A stretch of 64,000 bases of DNA from Deinococcus aestuarii (GCF_018863415.1 NZ_JAHKSN010000005.1:124001-188000), one strand, 5' to 3'; positions 1-9,024 are shown, counted from the first letter of the stretch. Numbers and translations are program-made. Notes: generated from the sequence alone by a model not told the origin.

Positions 1-159
1 TGGGTTCCTCCCCCTGCCGAACCTCCCCCGGCCCCTGTCGCACCCTCCCCTGAGGTGAGCTTTCCCCGGCCCGGGGGTTCAGCCCCATGACCATTCCCCC
101 TCCGGCCCGCCGGGCGTTGAAAAAAGCATGAAGCGGGCTTGGCCGTTGTGCCCGGACGG

Positions 160-165
160 TATGGT
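160..165 (+). promoter_or_regulatory. -10 box of a probable leaderless promoter for the acyl-CoA dehydrogenase-like gene
   Basis: TATGGT ends 6 nt before the GTG at 172. A TANNNT box this close to a start codon is the usual leaderless arrangement in Deinococcus and supports GTG 172 over the upstream TTG at 139. A weak -35 (TTGGCC, 139-144) lies 15 nt upstream. Confidence 0.5.
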
Positions 166-171
166 GGTCGG

Positions 172-1350
172 GTGAGTTTCAGGCACACCGGGCCGACCCC
201 GCCTCCACCCGCCCCCGGGGAACGCCCCCTGCTCCCCCGTGAGGCGGTCGCCCTCTTCACCCCGGCCGCCGCCGTGGTCGAGGGCGAGGCCGGGGCGCGC
301 GACGCGGACGGGGCCTTTCCCGCCGCCTCCTTCCGGGCGCTGCACGCGGCGGGTGTGCTGACCGCCCCCCTGCCCGCCGAGCTGGGGGGCCGGGGGGTCG
401 GCGGCCCCGCGCTGCTGGCCCTGCTGCGCCGGGTGGGCCGCGCGAGCCTGCCGGTGGGGCGGGTGTTCGAGGGGCACGTCAACGCTCTGGCGCTGATCCT
501 GCGCTACGGCACCCCGGCGCAGGCGCGGCGGGCCGCCGCCGACGCCCGCGCGGGCGAACTCTTCGGCGTGTGGAACACCGAGGACGGCCCGGGGCTGCGG
601 CTGGTGCGGGGCGAGGCCGGGGCGCTCACCCTGACGGGCGGCAAGACCTTCGCCTCGGGTCTGGGGCACGTGACCCGGCCGCTCCTGCCCGCCGAGGGCG
701 AGGCCGGGCGGGTGATGGTGGTGCTGCCCACGGAGCGCGAGCCCGGCACGCCCGACCCCGGCTTCTGGCAACCGCTGGGAATGCGCGCCACCGTCTCCGG
801 GCGGGTGGACTACACGGGCGCGGGGGTGCGGCCGGACGACCTGATCGGGGCTCCCGGCGACTACTACCGCCAGCCCGAGTTCGGCGGCGGGGCGCTGCGG
901 TTCCTGGCCGTGCAACTCGGCGGGGCCGACGCCGTGGTCGCCTCGGCGCGGGACGTGCTGCGGCGGCTGGGCCGGGCGGGGGACGACGCCCAGTGTCTGC
1001 GCTTCGCCGAGGTCGCCGTCCGGCTGGAGGGGGCCTGGCAGACCACCTGCCGCGCCCAGGCCCGGCAAGACGCCCTGCCGGAGGGGGCCGACCCGTCTTC
1101 CCTGCTCGCCTACGTGGCCCTGGCCCGCGCCGCCACCGAGGATGCCTGCCTGCTCGCCTGCGAGGCCGCCGAGCGGGCGGTGGGCGCCCGGGGCCTGCTC
1201 GCCCCGCATCCCACCGAGCGGCGGCTGCGCGACCTGCGGATGTACCTGCGTCAGCCCGCGCCCGACGCGGCCCGGCTGGCGGTCGGCGCCCGGGTGCTGG
1301 GCGCCCCGGACCTCCCGGACGGGGCCTGGGACCCCTGGGAGGAGGCGTGA
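172..1350 (+). CDS. acyl-CoA dehydrogenase-like protein
   Basis: The protein (392 aa from GTG 172) has the acyl-CoA dehydrogenase layout: an N-terminal helical part with the AELGGRGVGG segment, a beta domain containing the GKTFASGLGHVTRPLL stretch, and a helical C-terminus. Such enzymes use FAD to dehydrogenate acyl thioesters, but this one is part of a gene set rather than a beta-oxidation operon, so its substrate is unknown. The stop codon overlaps the GTG start of the PIG-L gene (GTGA), so the genes are translationally coupled. A TTG at 139 would add 11 residues, but the close upstream TATGGT favours 172. Family call is firm; function is inferred. Confidence 0.8.
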   Translation: MSFRHTGPTPPPPAPGERPLLPREAVALFTPAAAVVEGEAGARDADGAFPAASFRALHAAGVLTAPLPAELGGRGVGGPALLALLRRVGRASLPVGRVFEGHVNALALILRYGTPAQARRAAADARAGELFGVWNTEDGPGLRLVRGEAGALTLTGGKTFASGLGHVTRPLLPAEGEAGRVMVVLPTEREPGTPDPGFWQPLGMRATVSGRVDYTGAGVRPDDLIGAPGDYYRQPEFGGGALRFLAVQLGGADAVVASARDVLRRLGRAGDDAQCLRFAEVAVRLEGAWQTTCRAQARQDALPEGADPSSLLAYVALARAATEDACLLACEAAERAVGARGLLAPHPTERRLRDLRMYLRQPAPDAARLAVGARVLGAPDLPDGAWDPWEEA

Positions 1351-2057
1351 GCGCGCTGGTGCCGGGCACCCTCCCCGGGCCGGTGTGGGTCGCCGCCCCC
1401 CACCCGGACGACGAGGCGCTGGGCTGCGGGGGGCTGATCGCCGCGCTCACCGGGGCCGGGCAGGAGGTGTGGGCCCTGCTGCTGAGCGACGGGGGCCTCT
1501 CCCACCCCACCTCGCGGACGTACCCCCGGGAGCGGCTGGCGGGGGCGCGGCTCGCGGAGTGGCGGGCGGGGCTGGCCGAGCTGGGCGTCCCCGCCGCGCG
1601 GACCCGGGCGCTGGGGCTGCCGGACGGGGCGCTCGGCGCCTGCCCGGACGCCCTCGCCCGGGGAGCCCTCGCCGCCTTCCGGGAGGCGCCGCCGGGCACG
1701 CTGCTGCTGCCGTGGGCGCGTGACCCGCACCCCGACCACCGCGCGGCCTGGGCGCCGCTGCTCTCGGCCGCCCGCGCCTTTCCCGCCGTCCGGGTGCTGG
1801 CGTACACGGTCTGGCTGGAGGAGCGGGGTGACCCGGGCGACCACCCGCAGCCCGGCGAGGCCCGGTCCCTCACGCTCGACGTGGGCCCCTGGCTCGGCCG
1901 CAAGCGGCGGGCCATCCTCGCACACCGGACGCAGCTCGGCCTGATCACCGACGACCCGCACGGCTTCACGCTGCCGCCGGGCCTGGTCAAGCGGGCACTG
2001 GGCGGCACCGAGACGTACCACGAGGTCCCCCTCTCCACCCAGGAGGTCCCCGCATGA
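1347..2057 (+). CDS. PIG-L family deacetylase
   Basis: This 236-aa protein carries the PIG-L/LmbE signature AAPHPDDEALGCGG near residue 20 and the second zinc motif HPDHRAAW near residue 130. The family consists of zinc-dependent N-acetylglucosamine-type deacetylases acting on glycoconjugates or thiol precursors. GTG 1347 overlaps the previous stop (GTGA), and the gene ends in ATGA with the methyltransferase, so three genes are coupled. The neighbours suggest deacetylation of a glycosylated intermediate, not bacillithiol synthesis, but the substrate cannot be read from sequence. Confidence 0.88.
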   Translation: MSALVPGTLPGPVWVAAPHPDDEALGCGGLIAALTGAGQEVWALLLSDGGLSHPTSRTYPRERLAGARLAEWRAGLAELGVPAARTRALGLPDGALGACPDALARGALAAFREAPPGTLLLPWARDPHPDHRAAWAPLLSAARAFPAVRVLAYTVWLEERGDPGDHPQPGEARSLTLDVGPWLGRKRRAILAHRTQLGLITDDPHGFTLPPGLVKRALGGTETYHEVPLSTQEVPA

Positions 2058-2647
2058 CGCCCCCCGACGAGACCCTGGGCGACCGCTACTTCGAGGACGT
2101 GTACGGCGCCAACGACGACCCCTGGAACTTCGAGACGAGCGAGTACGAGCACGCCAAGTACGCCCGCACCCTCGCCACCCTGCCCCGGGAGAGGTACGCC
2201 CGCGCGCTGGAGGTCGGCTGCTCCATCGGGGTGCTGACCGGCCTGCTGGCGGACCGGGCAGACGCGCTGCTGAGCGTGGACGTGAACGAGAAGGCCCTCG
2301 CCCGCGCCCGCAAGCGCAACCGGGACCGGGCGAATGTCACCTTCGAGCGCCGCCGCCTGCCCGGGGAGGTCCCCGACGGCCCCTTCGACCTGATCGTCCT
2401 GTCCGAGGTGGGGTACTACTTCAGCACCCGGGACCTGGAGGAGCTGCTGGACGCCCTCACCGAACGGCTCGCCCCCGGCGGCGACCTGATCCTGGTCCAC
2501 TGGACGCCCCCCGTCCACGACTACCCGCAGACGGGCGATCAGGTCCACGGGGCGGCCCTGCGCCGCACGCCCCGGCCCCTGACCCACCGGCACGGCGAGC
2601 GACACGAGCGCTACCGGCTGGACGTGCTGACCAGACCGGAGTCCTGA
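2054..2647 (+). CDS. class I SAM-dependent methyltransferase, NodS-like
   Basis: The 197-aa protein begins with YFEDVYGANDDPWNFETSEYE, a segment typical of NodS-type N-methyltransferases. Motif I follows (ALEVGCSIGVLTGLLA, about residues 51-66), then the acidic SVDVNEKAL loop and the LIVLSEVGYYF motif. NodS methylates a de-N-acetylated glucosamine residue, which fits a PIG-L deacetylase directly upstream with a 4-nt overlap. The C-terminus overlaps the 3' end of the convergent glycosyltransferase by 37 nt. Family confidence is high; the NodS parallel is an inference from sequence and context. Confidence 0.85.
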   Translation: MTPPDETLGDRYFEDVYGANDDPWNFETSEYEHAKYARTLATLPRERYARALEVGCSIGVLTGLLADRADALLSVDVNEKALARARKRNRDRANVTFERRRLPGEVPDGPFDLIVLSEVGYYFSTRDLEELLDALTERLAPGGDLILVHWTPPVHDYPQTGDQVHGAALRRTPRPLTHRHGERHERYRLDVLTRPES

Positions 2648-3732
2648 GGCGGCGCTTCCCCCCCGGGAGGACTGTGGAGCCGGAGCACCGCGCGCAGGTC
2701 GGCCAGGGCACGCGCGACGGGGACGGGGGGGTGGCGCTCGGCCCACAGCCCGGCCCGGCCCCGCGCGGCGTGGGCGGCCTCCAGCGCGAGGCCGAGGGTG
2801 GGAGCCCTCAGCGCCTCCCGCAGCTCGGCGGGGGAGGCCAGCCAGCGGTCGGCGAGCCGGACCGTCCAGCCCCGGGAGCGGGCGGCCCTGAGCGCCGCCT
2901 CCGCCCCGGCGAGGGCCGCCACCTCGGCCGCGCCGGGAACCCGCCACGCGCCGGGGTCGGCGTGCCACTCGGCGAGCTGGGTGCTCAGCCCGACCGGCAC
3001 CCGGCCACTCGTGCGGGCGCTGGTGTGGACGCGGGCGTGCGGGGTGTGGCGCACCCGCAGGTCGTGGCGGCGCAGGGCGCGCACCAGGGCCACGTCCTCC
3101 AGGCACGGCACGTCGGGCACGCCGCCCACCCGCCGGTAGGCCCGCAGGGTCAGGGCGAGGTTCGCCCCGAAGTGCTGGTGGTGCCGGGGCCAGGGATCGC
3201 AGGGGTCGGGATTGAGCCGCGCCGTGAGCTGTTCGGCGGCCAGCCGGTAGGCCGTGTCCTGGAGGTACACGCGCCGCACCGGGGCCGGGAGCCGGGCGCG
3301 CTCTGCCCCCGCGAGCAGGATGCGCCCGCAGGCCACGTCCGCCCCCGCCCGCAGGGCCGCGCCGAGCTGCCACAGCCAGTCGGCACCGGGCACGCTGTCC
3401 GCGTCGGTGCTCACCAGGACGCCGGACCCGTCCTCCCCCAGCCGGGCGGCGGCGAGGTCGAGGGCCGCCCGGCGCGCGCCGACCACGTTGTCCTCGCCCG
3501 GGGGCAGCGTCCGGGTGACCACCCGCACGGGGGCTCCGGGGGGAACGGCCCCGGCCGCCCGCCGCGCCGTACCGTCCGTGGAGTTGTTCACCAGCACCCA
3601 GACCTCGTACCCGGCCAGCGGCTCCCCGTCCGCGTCCACCTGGGCGGCCAGAGCGCGGACCGTGCGGGCGATGTGGGCCGCCTCGTTCCGAGCAGGCACG
3701 GCGACGACGATGCTGGGACGAGGACCACTCAC
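2611..3732 (-). CDS. family 2 glycosyltransferase
   Basis: The 373-aa protein starts IVVAVPARNEAAHIARTVRAL, the GT2 nucleotide-sugar binding strand. It has VLVNNSTDGT and the catalytic-type acidic segment LVSTDADSVPGADWL near residue 110, a later CLEDVALVRALRRH (ED acceptor motif) and no obvious multi-span membrane region. It is convergent with the methyltransferase. Together with the acyl-CoA dehydrogenase, deacetylase and methyltransferase it forms a recurrent quartet. GTG at 3732 is the start, with a TACCCT box 11 nt upstream. Confidence 0.87.
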   Translation of the reverse strand: MSGPRPSIVVAVPARNEAAHIARTVRALAAQVDADGEPLAGYEVWVLVNNSTDGTARRAAGAVPPGAPVRVVTRTLPPGEDNVVGARRAALDLAAARLGEDGSGVLVSTDADSVPGADWLWQLGAALRAGADVACGRILLAGAERARLPAPVRRVYLQDTAYRLAAEQLTARLNPDPCDPWPRHHQHFGANLALTLRAYRRVGGVPDVPCLEDVALVRALRRHDLRVRHTPHARVHTSARTSGRVPVGLSTQLAEWHADPGAWRVPGAAEVAALAGAEAALRAARSRGWTVRLADRWLASPAELREALRAPTLGLALEAAHAARGRAGLWAERHPPVPVARALADLRAVLRLHSPPGGEAPPQDSGLVSTSSR

Positions 3733-3929
3733 GGCTGGGAGGCAGGGTAGCTCAGCCTTAAGGACCGGGACGGCAAGAATTCGCGGAATCTGGGGCGGGG
3801 CGCCGTGCCTTGCCTCTCTCCCCTGAACGCCTGATGGGCAAGGACCCGGTGGACGACGACAGGGGGTGTCTGTCTATTTCCTGAGGACTCCCCACCCATT
3901 CACCCCCTCAAGGGGAATAACCCCACGTC

Positions 3930-3995
3930 CTTCCTGTGATCCTCCACGAGGGGAGGGGCTTTTTTCCCCCTCTCCCCTTGCGGGTGAGGGGTGGC
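3930..3995. repeat. GC-rich hairpin / possible REP-like element
   Basis: A GGGGAGGGG run, a TTTTTT loop and a CCCCCTCTCCCC run form an imperfect hairpin, followed by CTTGCGGGTGAGGGG. It looks like the short intergenic GC-rich repeats seen in many bacteria. It is 45-110 nt upstream of the flavoprotein start and so could affect its leader. No second copy was noticed in this window. Confidence 0.3.
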
Positions 3996-4039
3996 GAGCA
4001 CCGCTTGCCCTTGCAGGACCTACGATGTCGGGAGGCTCT

Positions 4040-5422
4040 ATGGACGACACATCCTTTGACGTGCTGATCATCGGCGGCGGGCAGGCCGGGATTCCCCTCG
4101 CGCACGCCCTCGCCGGGGAGGGGCGCCGGGTCGCCCTGGCCGAGCGCAAACACCTGGGCGGGTCGTGCGTGAACTTCGGCTGCACGCCCACCAAGGCCGT
4201 CCTCGCCTCCGCGCGGGTCGCCCACCAGGCCCGCCGGGCGGCCGAGTACGGCCTCGGGGTCCCGGAAGTCAGGGTCGATTTCCCGGCCGTGCTGGCGCGG
4301 GCCCGCCGCATCGCGGACGAGTCGCGCGCCGGGCTGGAGGAGCGGCTGTCGGACACCGACAATCCCCGCTGGCTGCGCGGCCACGCCCGGCTGGAGGGCC
4401 GGGACGGGGGGGGCTTCCGGGTCCGCGTGGGGGATCAGCTCGTGACGGCGGCGCAGGTGGTCCTCAACACCGGCACGCGCAGCGTCATCCCCGATGTGGA
4501 GGGGCTGGCGGAGGCGGACGTGCTGCACGCGGGCAACTGGCTGGACCGGGGCGAGCTGCCGGAACACCTCGCCCTGCTGGGCGGCGGCTACATCGGGGCC
4601 GAGATGAGCCAGTTCTACCGCCGCATGGGCAGCCGCGTCACCGTGATCGAACAGGGCGAGCAACTGATGGACCGCGAGGACCCCGATGTGGCCTCGGTCC
4701 TGCAAGACGCCCTGCGCGGCGAGGGCATCGAGCTGCGCCTGAACACCGAACTCCGGCGGGTGGAGCGCGCGGGGCCGGGCCTGCGGCTCACGCTGGGGCG
4801 GAACGGGCGGGACGAGACCCTGGAGGTCACCCACCTCTTCGTCGCCACCGGGCGGCTGCCCAACACGGACGACCTGGGGCTGGAGACGGTCGGGGCGCGG
4901 GTCGCGGAGCACGGCACGGTGGAGGTGGACGCCCGCCTCGCCACGAACGTTCCCGGCCTGTGGGTCGCGGGGGACATTCGCGGCGGGCCGATGTTCACGC
5001 ACTCCGCCTGGGACGACCACCGGGTGCTGCTCTCGCAGCTCGCCGGGGACGGCTCGCGAACCACCGCAGGCCGCATCGTGCCCTACGGGGTCTTCACCGA
5101 TCCGCAGCTCGGCCGGGTGGGGCTGACCGAGCGGCAGGCGCGGGAGGCGGGCCTGGGCGTGCGGGTCGCCTGCTACGAGATGGGCAAGAACGGCAAGGCG
5201 ACCGAGATCGGGGAGACGCAGGGCCTCGTCAAGCTCGTCACCGAGGCGGAGAGCGGGAAAATCCTGGGCGCGGCGGTTCTCGCCGCCGAGGGGACCGAGA
5301 TCGTCCACGTCTACATCGACCTGATGAACGCGGACGCGCCGGTAGACCGCCTGCGTGACGCCGTGCACATCCACCCCACCCTCGCCGAGGCCACCCAGAG
5401 CGTCACCCGGCTGCTGACGTAG
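4040..5422 (+). CDS. mercuric reductase-like FAD-dependent pyridine nucleotide-disulfide oxidoreductase
   Basis: The product is 460 aa. It has an N-terminal FAD motif (VLIIGGGQAGIPLA), the redox-active disulfide GGSCVNFGCTPTK with C43 and C48, an NAD(P)H motif (LLGGGYIGAEMSQFY), the second FAD motif WVAGDIRGG and a C-terminal dimerisation domain ending HIHPTLAEATQSV. This is the dihydrolipoamide dehydrogenase/mercuric reductase family. It lacks the N-terminal heavy-metal domain and the C-terminal vicinal cysteines of true MerA, so mercury reduction is doubtful. ATG 4040 follows GGAGG at 4031; ATG 4025 is an alternative. Confidence 0.85.
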   Translation: MDDTSFDVLIIGGGQAGIPLAHALAGEGRRVALAERKHLGGSCVNFGCTPTKAVLASARVAHQARRAAEYGLGVPEVRVDFPAVLARARRIADESRAGLEERLSDTDNPRWLRGHARLEGRDGGGFRVRVGDQLVTAAQVVLNTGTRSVIPDVEGLAEADVLHAGNWLDRGELPEHLALLGGGYIGAEMSQFYRRMGSRVTVIEQGEQLMDREDPDVASVLQDALRGEGIELRLNTELRRVERAGPGLRLTLGRNGRDETLEVTHLFVATGRLPNTDDLGLETVGARVAEHGTVEVDARLATNVPGLWVAGDIRGGPMFTHSAWDDHRVLLSQLAGDGSRTTAGRIVPYGVFTDPQLGRVGLTERQAREAGLGVRVACYEMGKNGKATEIGETQGLVKLVTEAESGKILGAAVLAAEGTEIVHVYIDLMNADAPVDRLRDAVHIHPTLAEATQSVTRLLT

Positions 5423-6009
5423 GGCAGAGCGCCCCCAGGGTGCCGCTTTCCGGCACCATCCCGGACGACCGTGGCTCAAGCCGACCGCTCCCCGCCCGCG
5501 AGGATGGCGACGGCGGCTTCGTGGGGCATGGAGGGCGGGGACCCGCCGGGCCTCGCCGCGAGCTTCCGGGGCCGCGGTCCGTGCGCGCGATGGCCTGCGG
5601 GGTGATCCCGGCACGACGCGCCCGCACCACCGGCCACCCGGCGCCCCGGTCCACGACCCGGGACCTGTGGGTGGGCCGGACAGCCTCGGCGCCCGCGTTG
5701 ACGGGGGGCCTCTGACCCCCAGCGCGACGAGCCGGGGCCACGCCGGGGGCGGAGTCGCAAGCACACCGGGCCCCTGACCGGGTGCCGTGAACACACCGGG
5801 CTCGGCCGCTCGTGGTCGGACGGCCGGTGACTGGCGTGTTCTGGGGACCCCGGGATTCGGTGGCCGTCGCGCCGGGGAAGAGGGGCGGGTCCGTGAACGG
5901 TTCTGGCCTTCCGGGTCTCCGCGCGGCGAACCCGGGGGCTCGGGTCCGACCGCCGGGTGCCTGCTCGGGTGCCGGGGAGGGCGCGTGAGGGGAACCGCGC
6001 GGGTCCACA
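5423..6009. other. intergenic region without a recognisable gene
   Basis: All six frames give Arg/Pro/Gly-rich translations with no family resemblance, and no convincing start or ribosome binding site was seen. The region is long for this gene-dense replicon and may hold decayed sequence. Its right edge carries the element at 6010. Confidence 0.4.
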
Positions 6010-6022
6010 CAACTTCTGAACA
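6010..6022 (+). promoter_or_regulatory. shared upstream element CAACTTCTGAACA (copy 1)
   Basis: This 13-nt string occurs identically at 9025-9037. Each copy is followed about 10 nt later by a TTACCC/TACCCT box and then by the gene for an exported protein. Here a second CTGAACA lies at 6038-6044. The response regulator encoded between the two copies is an obvious candidate binder. Confidence 0.45.
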
Positions 6023-6109
6023 TCCCTTACCCGCCACCTGAACACGCGCCGCGCAGACTCCGGGTCACGTGGACGAGGCCCGTCCACCCACCACCCAAGG
6101 AGTCAACCC

Positions 6110-6790
6110 ATGCGCCACGCACCCAAGGTTCTGCTGCCCCTCCTCGCCGCGCTTCTCGCTGGAGGAACCCTCGCCGCCCCGGCCGTCGCCACCACCCAGC
6201 CCGGTCCACGGCCCGCGCCCGGGGCCCAGCCCCACGCCCCACAGGCCATGCAGGTGGCCTACTACCGGGGGGACCCGCTCGGGGGCGGGCAACTCCTGAG
6301 CCGCACCGTCACGCCCGGACCCGGCGAGCGGCCCTTCCAGAACGCGCCCGGCGGCGCCACCCACGCCGTGGTGACCACGCCCTCCGGCCAGCGCGTGGTG
6401 GCCCTGCGAGACACCCGGAGCCAGCCGGGCCCCGGGGCCGACGCCGGGCGGCCCCGGCAGGGGCCGGGAGCGGGGGGCCCCGGGCCGAACGGGGCCGCGC
6501 CGCAGGGCCGGTCAGGCATGGCCCGGCAAGACCCCGGTGTCCTGGGCAGTGCCCTGCGCGGAGCCACCCGCGTGACCTTTTACGGCGCCGATCCCCTCCA
6601 GGGAGGCCGGGTGACCGCGACGATCACGCTGAACGGCACCGCCACGAACCAGGAGGGCGCCGTCGCCCAGGCCGCCCGGCAGGCGAGGTTCGCCGTGGTC
6701 GAGCGGCCCGGTGAGCGGTTGATCGTGGACCTGAGCGCCGGCCCCGCCCAGCCCGGCCAGACGCCTCCCCGGGGCGCCGGACGGCCCTGA
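6110..6790 (+). CDS. secreted protein with an internal duplication
   Basis: The 226-aa protein has a signal peptide (residues 1 to about 27, cleavage near APAVA). Two related segments follow, residues 47-100 (VAYYRGDPLGGGQLLS... AVVTTPSGQRVVAL) and 152-209 (VTFYGADPLQGGRVTA... AVVERPGERLIVDL). They are joined by a Pro/Gly-rich linker (101-150). Both repeats share Y-x-G/A-DPL-x-GG, a beta-strand stretch and an AVV..G.R.(V/I).(A/D)L ending. No family was recognised. It precedes the two-component system and shares an upstream element with the Tat lipoprotein gene at 9101, so it may be a target or input of that system. Confidence 0.7.
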   Translation: MRHAPKVLLPLLAALLAGGTLAAPAVATTQPGPRPAPGAQPHAPQAMQVAYYRGDPLGGGQLLSRTVTPGPGERPFQNAPGGATHAVVTTPSGQRVVALRDTRSQPGPGADAGRPRQGPGAGGPGPNGAAPQGRSGMARQDPGVLGSALRGATRVTFYGADPLQGGRVTATITLNGTATNQEGAVAQAARQARFAVVERPGERLIVDLSAGPAQPGQTPPRGAGRP

Positions 6791-6914
6791 CGCGGCGCGG
6801 GAAGCGTGGGGGTCAGGCCTGTTTCCCGCCGCCCTGCACGCTCCCCGCCGCTTCATGCGAGAGTCTGGGGATGACCCCGCCCCCCAGCCCCCCGACCTCG
6901 ACCGGGAGCAGGAC

Positions 6915-7598
6915 GTGAAGACCATCCTGATCGTGGAGGACCACGCCGCCGTGCGTGACCTCGTGCGCGAGTACCTGGAGGAGCACGGCTACCGGGTGAG
7001 GGTGGCCGGGAGCGGGCAGGAGGGACTGCTCGAGGCCCGGCACCACCGCCCCGACCTCGTGCTGCTGGACGTGATGATGCCCGGCATGGACGGCCTGGAG
7101 TTCTTGCGCCGCTTCCGGATGGCCGAGCACGTGCCGGTGATCTTCCTGACCGCGCGGGACACCGAACTCGACAAGGTGCTGGGCCTGGAACTGGGCGCGG
7201 ACGATTACGTCACCAAGCCGTTCTCGATGGCCGAACTCCTCGCCCGGGTGCGGGCGCACCTGCGCCGGGGCGAGGGCCCGGGCCCGGCCGCCGTGCTGCG
7301 GGCCGGGGAGGCCGAACTCGACCCGGCCTCGCGGACCCTGCGCGTGCGGGGCAACCGGGTGGACCTCACCCGCTCGGAGTTCGAGCTGATGTCCGCCTTC
7401 CTGCGCGCGCCCGGGCGGGTCTACACCCGGCCGGAACTGCTGGAGCGGCTTCAGGAGGAGGCCTCGGGCTCCGAGCGGACCATCGACGTGCACGTGCGCA
7501 ACCTGCGCGCCAAGATCGAGCAGGAGCCTGGCCGGCCGCAGTTGATCGAGACCGTCTTCGGGGTGGGCTACCGCCTGAACCCGGACCCGGGCACGTGA
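6915..7598 (+). CDS. OmpR-family response regulator
   Basis: The 227-aa protein has a receiver domain (ILIVEDHAAVRD, phospho-acceptor Asp in LVLLDVMMPGMDG, conserved Lys in YVTKPFSM) and a C-terminal winged helix (RVDLTRSEFELMSAFLRAPGRVYTRPELLE... TIDVHVRNLRAKIE). It pairs with the histidine kinase, whose GTG start overlaps its stop. GTG 6915 follows GGGAG and starts directly at the receiver domain. An in-frame ATG at 6855 would add 20 non-homologous residues. Confidence 0.92.
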   Translation: MKTILIVEDHAAVRDLVREYLEEHGYRVRVAGSGQEGLLEARHHRPDLVLLDVMMPGMDGLEFLRRFRMAEHVPVIFLTARDTELDKVLGLELGADDYVTKPFSMAELLARVRAHLRRGEGPGPAAVLRAGEAELDPASRTLRVRGNRVDLTRSEFELMSAFLRAPGRVYTRPELLERLQEEASGSERTIDVHVRNLRAKIEQEPGRPQLIETVFGVGYRLNPDPGT

Positions 7599-8983
7599 GG
7601 CGGCCCTTCTGGCAGACCCTGGCGTGGCGGCTCACGCTGGCTTTCGTGCTCGTGAGCGCCGTGGCGCTGGGGGTGGTGGGCTTCATCTCGGCGGCGTCCA
7701 CCCGCGCGGAGTTCGGCGCCCTGCTGGGGGCCCAGGCGCGCGAGGACCTGGGCACCCAGGTGCGGACGTACCTCGCCGCGCGGGGCACCCTGGAGGATTT
7801 TCGCCCGGCCGGGCCGCCCGCGCCGCCCCCTCCCCGGCCGCCGCGCGGGGGCTCCCCACCCCCCCCGGAGGGGCCGGGCCCCTTCGTGTCACGGGGGGCG
7901 TGGATCGTGCTGGACCCGGACCGCCGGGCCGTGTTCTCGACCCCCGACGTGGCGCGGGGGACCCGGGTGACGGGCCGGCCCGAGACGCCCGTGACGGCCG
8001 GCGGCCGGGTCGTGGCGTACCTCGTGCCGTCCGGCCTGCGGGCCCAGCCCGATCCCCGCAGCCAGGAATTCCTGGCCCGCACCGTCCGCGCCCTCGCCTG
8101 GGCGATGCTGGGGGCGGGTGTGCTGGCCGTCCTGATGGGGCTGCTCGTGGCCCGCACCCTCCTGAGGCCGCTGCGGGAACTCCTCGCGGGCATCCGGGCC
8201 CTGGGACGCGGCGAGGCCCCCGCCCTGCCCGGACGGGCGCGCGCCGACGAGTTCGGGGAGGTGCTCTCGGCCTTCGGGGAGATGCACCGGGCCGTCGAGC
8301 GCAACCAGCAGGCCCGGCGCCAGCTCACCGCCGACATCGCCCACGACCTGAACACGCCCCTGACCGTGATCGCCGGGACGCTGGAGGCCATGCTCGACGG
8401 CACCTTCGAGCCCACGGCCCAGAGGTTGCGGCGCCTGCACCTTGAAACCCGGCACGTGGCCCGGCTCGTGAACGACCTGCGCTTTCTCGCCCTCGCCGAC
8501 GCCGGGGAACTGCATGTGAACCGCCAGCCCGCGGAGGTGGCGCTCCTGGTCGCGGACGCGGTGGCGGGCTTCCGGGCGGTCGCCGAGGGACAGGGGGTGG
8601 CGGTGGAGACGCGGCTGGAGGACGTGACCGTCTCCCTGGACCGGGTGCGGATCACCCAGGTCCTCCAGAACCTGCTCGCCAACGCGCTGGCCCACACGCC
8701 GGGGGGCGGACGGGTGGACGTGCGGGCCCGTCTGGAGGGCGGGCGGCTGCACGTCGGCGTGGCGGACACCGGCAGCGGCATCGCGCCCGAGCACCTGCCC
8801 CACGTGTTCGACCGGCTGTACCGGGCGGACGGGGCCCGCTCCGCCGGGGGCAGCGGCCTGGGCCTGAGCATCTGCCGGTCCATCGTGGAGGCCCACGGCG
8901 GGGAGATTCGGCTGACGAGCCGCCCGGGCGCGGGCACGTCCGTGACCTTCACGCTGCCGCTGGAGACCCCCCGGGGGACCTGA
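7595..8983 (+). CDS. membrane sensor histidine kinase
   Basis: This 462-aa kinase has TM1 (about residues 11-32), a periplasmic sensor with a long Pro-rich stretch (about 70-95), TM2 (about 165-187) and a HAMP-like linker. The DHp domain has H250 in IAHDLNTPLTVI, and the ATPase domain has N box QNLLANALAHT, G1 VADTGSGI, F box and G2 GGSGLGLSI. The residue after the usual HDL is Asn where most kinases have Arg. Its start overlaps the response regulator stop (GTGA), so the pair is one operon. Confidence 0.92.
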   Translation: MRRPFWQTLAWRLTLAFVLVSAVALGVVGFISAASTRAEFGALLGAQAREDLGTQVRTYLAARGTLEDFRPAGPPAPPPPRPPRGGSPPPPEGPGPFVSRGAWIVLDPDRRAVFSTPDVARGTRVTGRPETPVTAGGRVVAYLVPSGLRAQPDPRSQEFLARTVRALAWAMLGAGVLAVLMGLLVARTLLRPLRELLAGIRALGRGEAPALPGRARADEFGEVLSAFGEMHRAVERNQQARRQLTADIAHDLNTPLTVIAGTLEAMLDGTFEPTAQRLRRLHLETRHVARLVNDLRFLALADAGELHVNRQPAEVALLVADAVAGFRAVAEGQGVAVETRLEDVTVSLDRVRITQVLQNLLANALAHTPGGGRVDVRARLEGGRLHVGVADTGSGIAPEHLPHVFDRLYRADGARSAGGSGLGLSICRSIVEAHGGEIRLTSRPGAGTSVTFTLPLETPRGT

Positions 8984-9024
8984 GCTTTCGGGCGCGTCCT
9001 CACAGCACCTGCGACAGAACCCAA

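Noticed and set aside
2674..3750. Long plus-strand open frame across the glycosyltransferase gene
   Set aside because: Arg/Pro/Gly/His-rich shadow of the GT2 gene on the other strand; typical of very GC-rich DNA.
3950..3985. Rho-independent terminator at the T run near 3970
   Set aside because: The T run is in the hairpin loop, not after the stem, and the upstream gene is on the opposite strand with its start there.
4040..5422. True mercuric reductase (merA)
   Set aside because: No N-terminal metal-binding domain, no C-terminal vicinal cysteines and no mer genes nearby.
5440..5715. Plus-strand 91-codon ORF in the gap after the flavoprotein gene
   Set aside because: No ribosome binding site, no recognisable features and Arg/Gly/Pro-rich translation; treated as non-coding.
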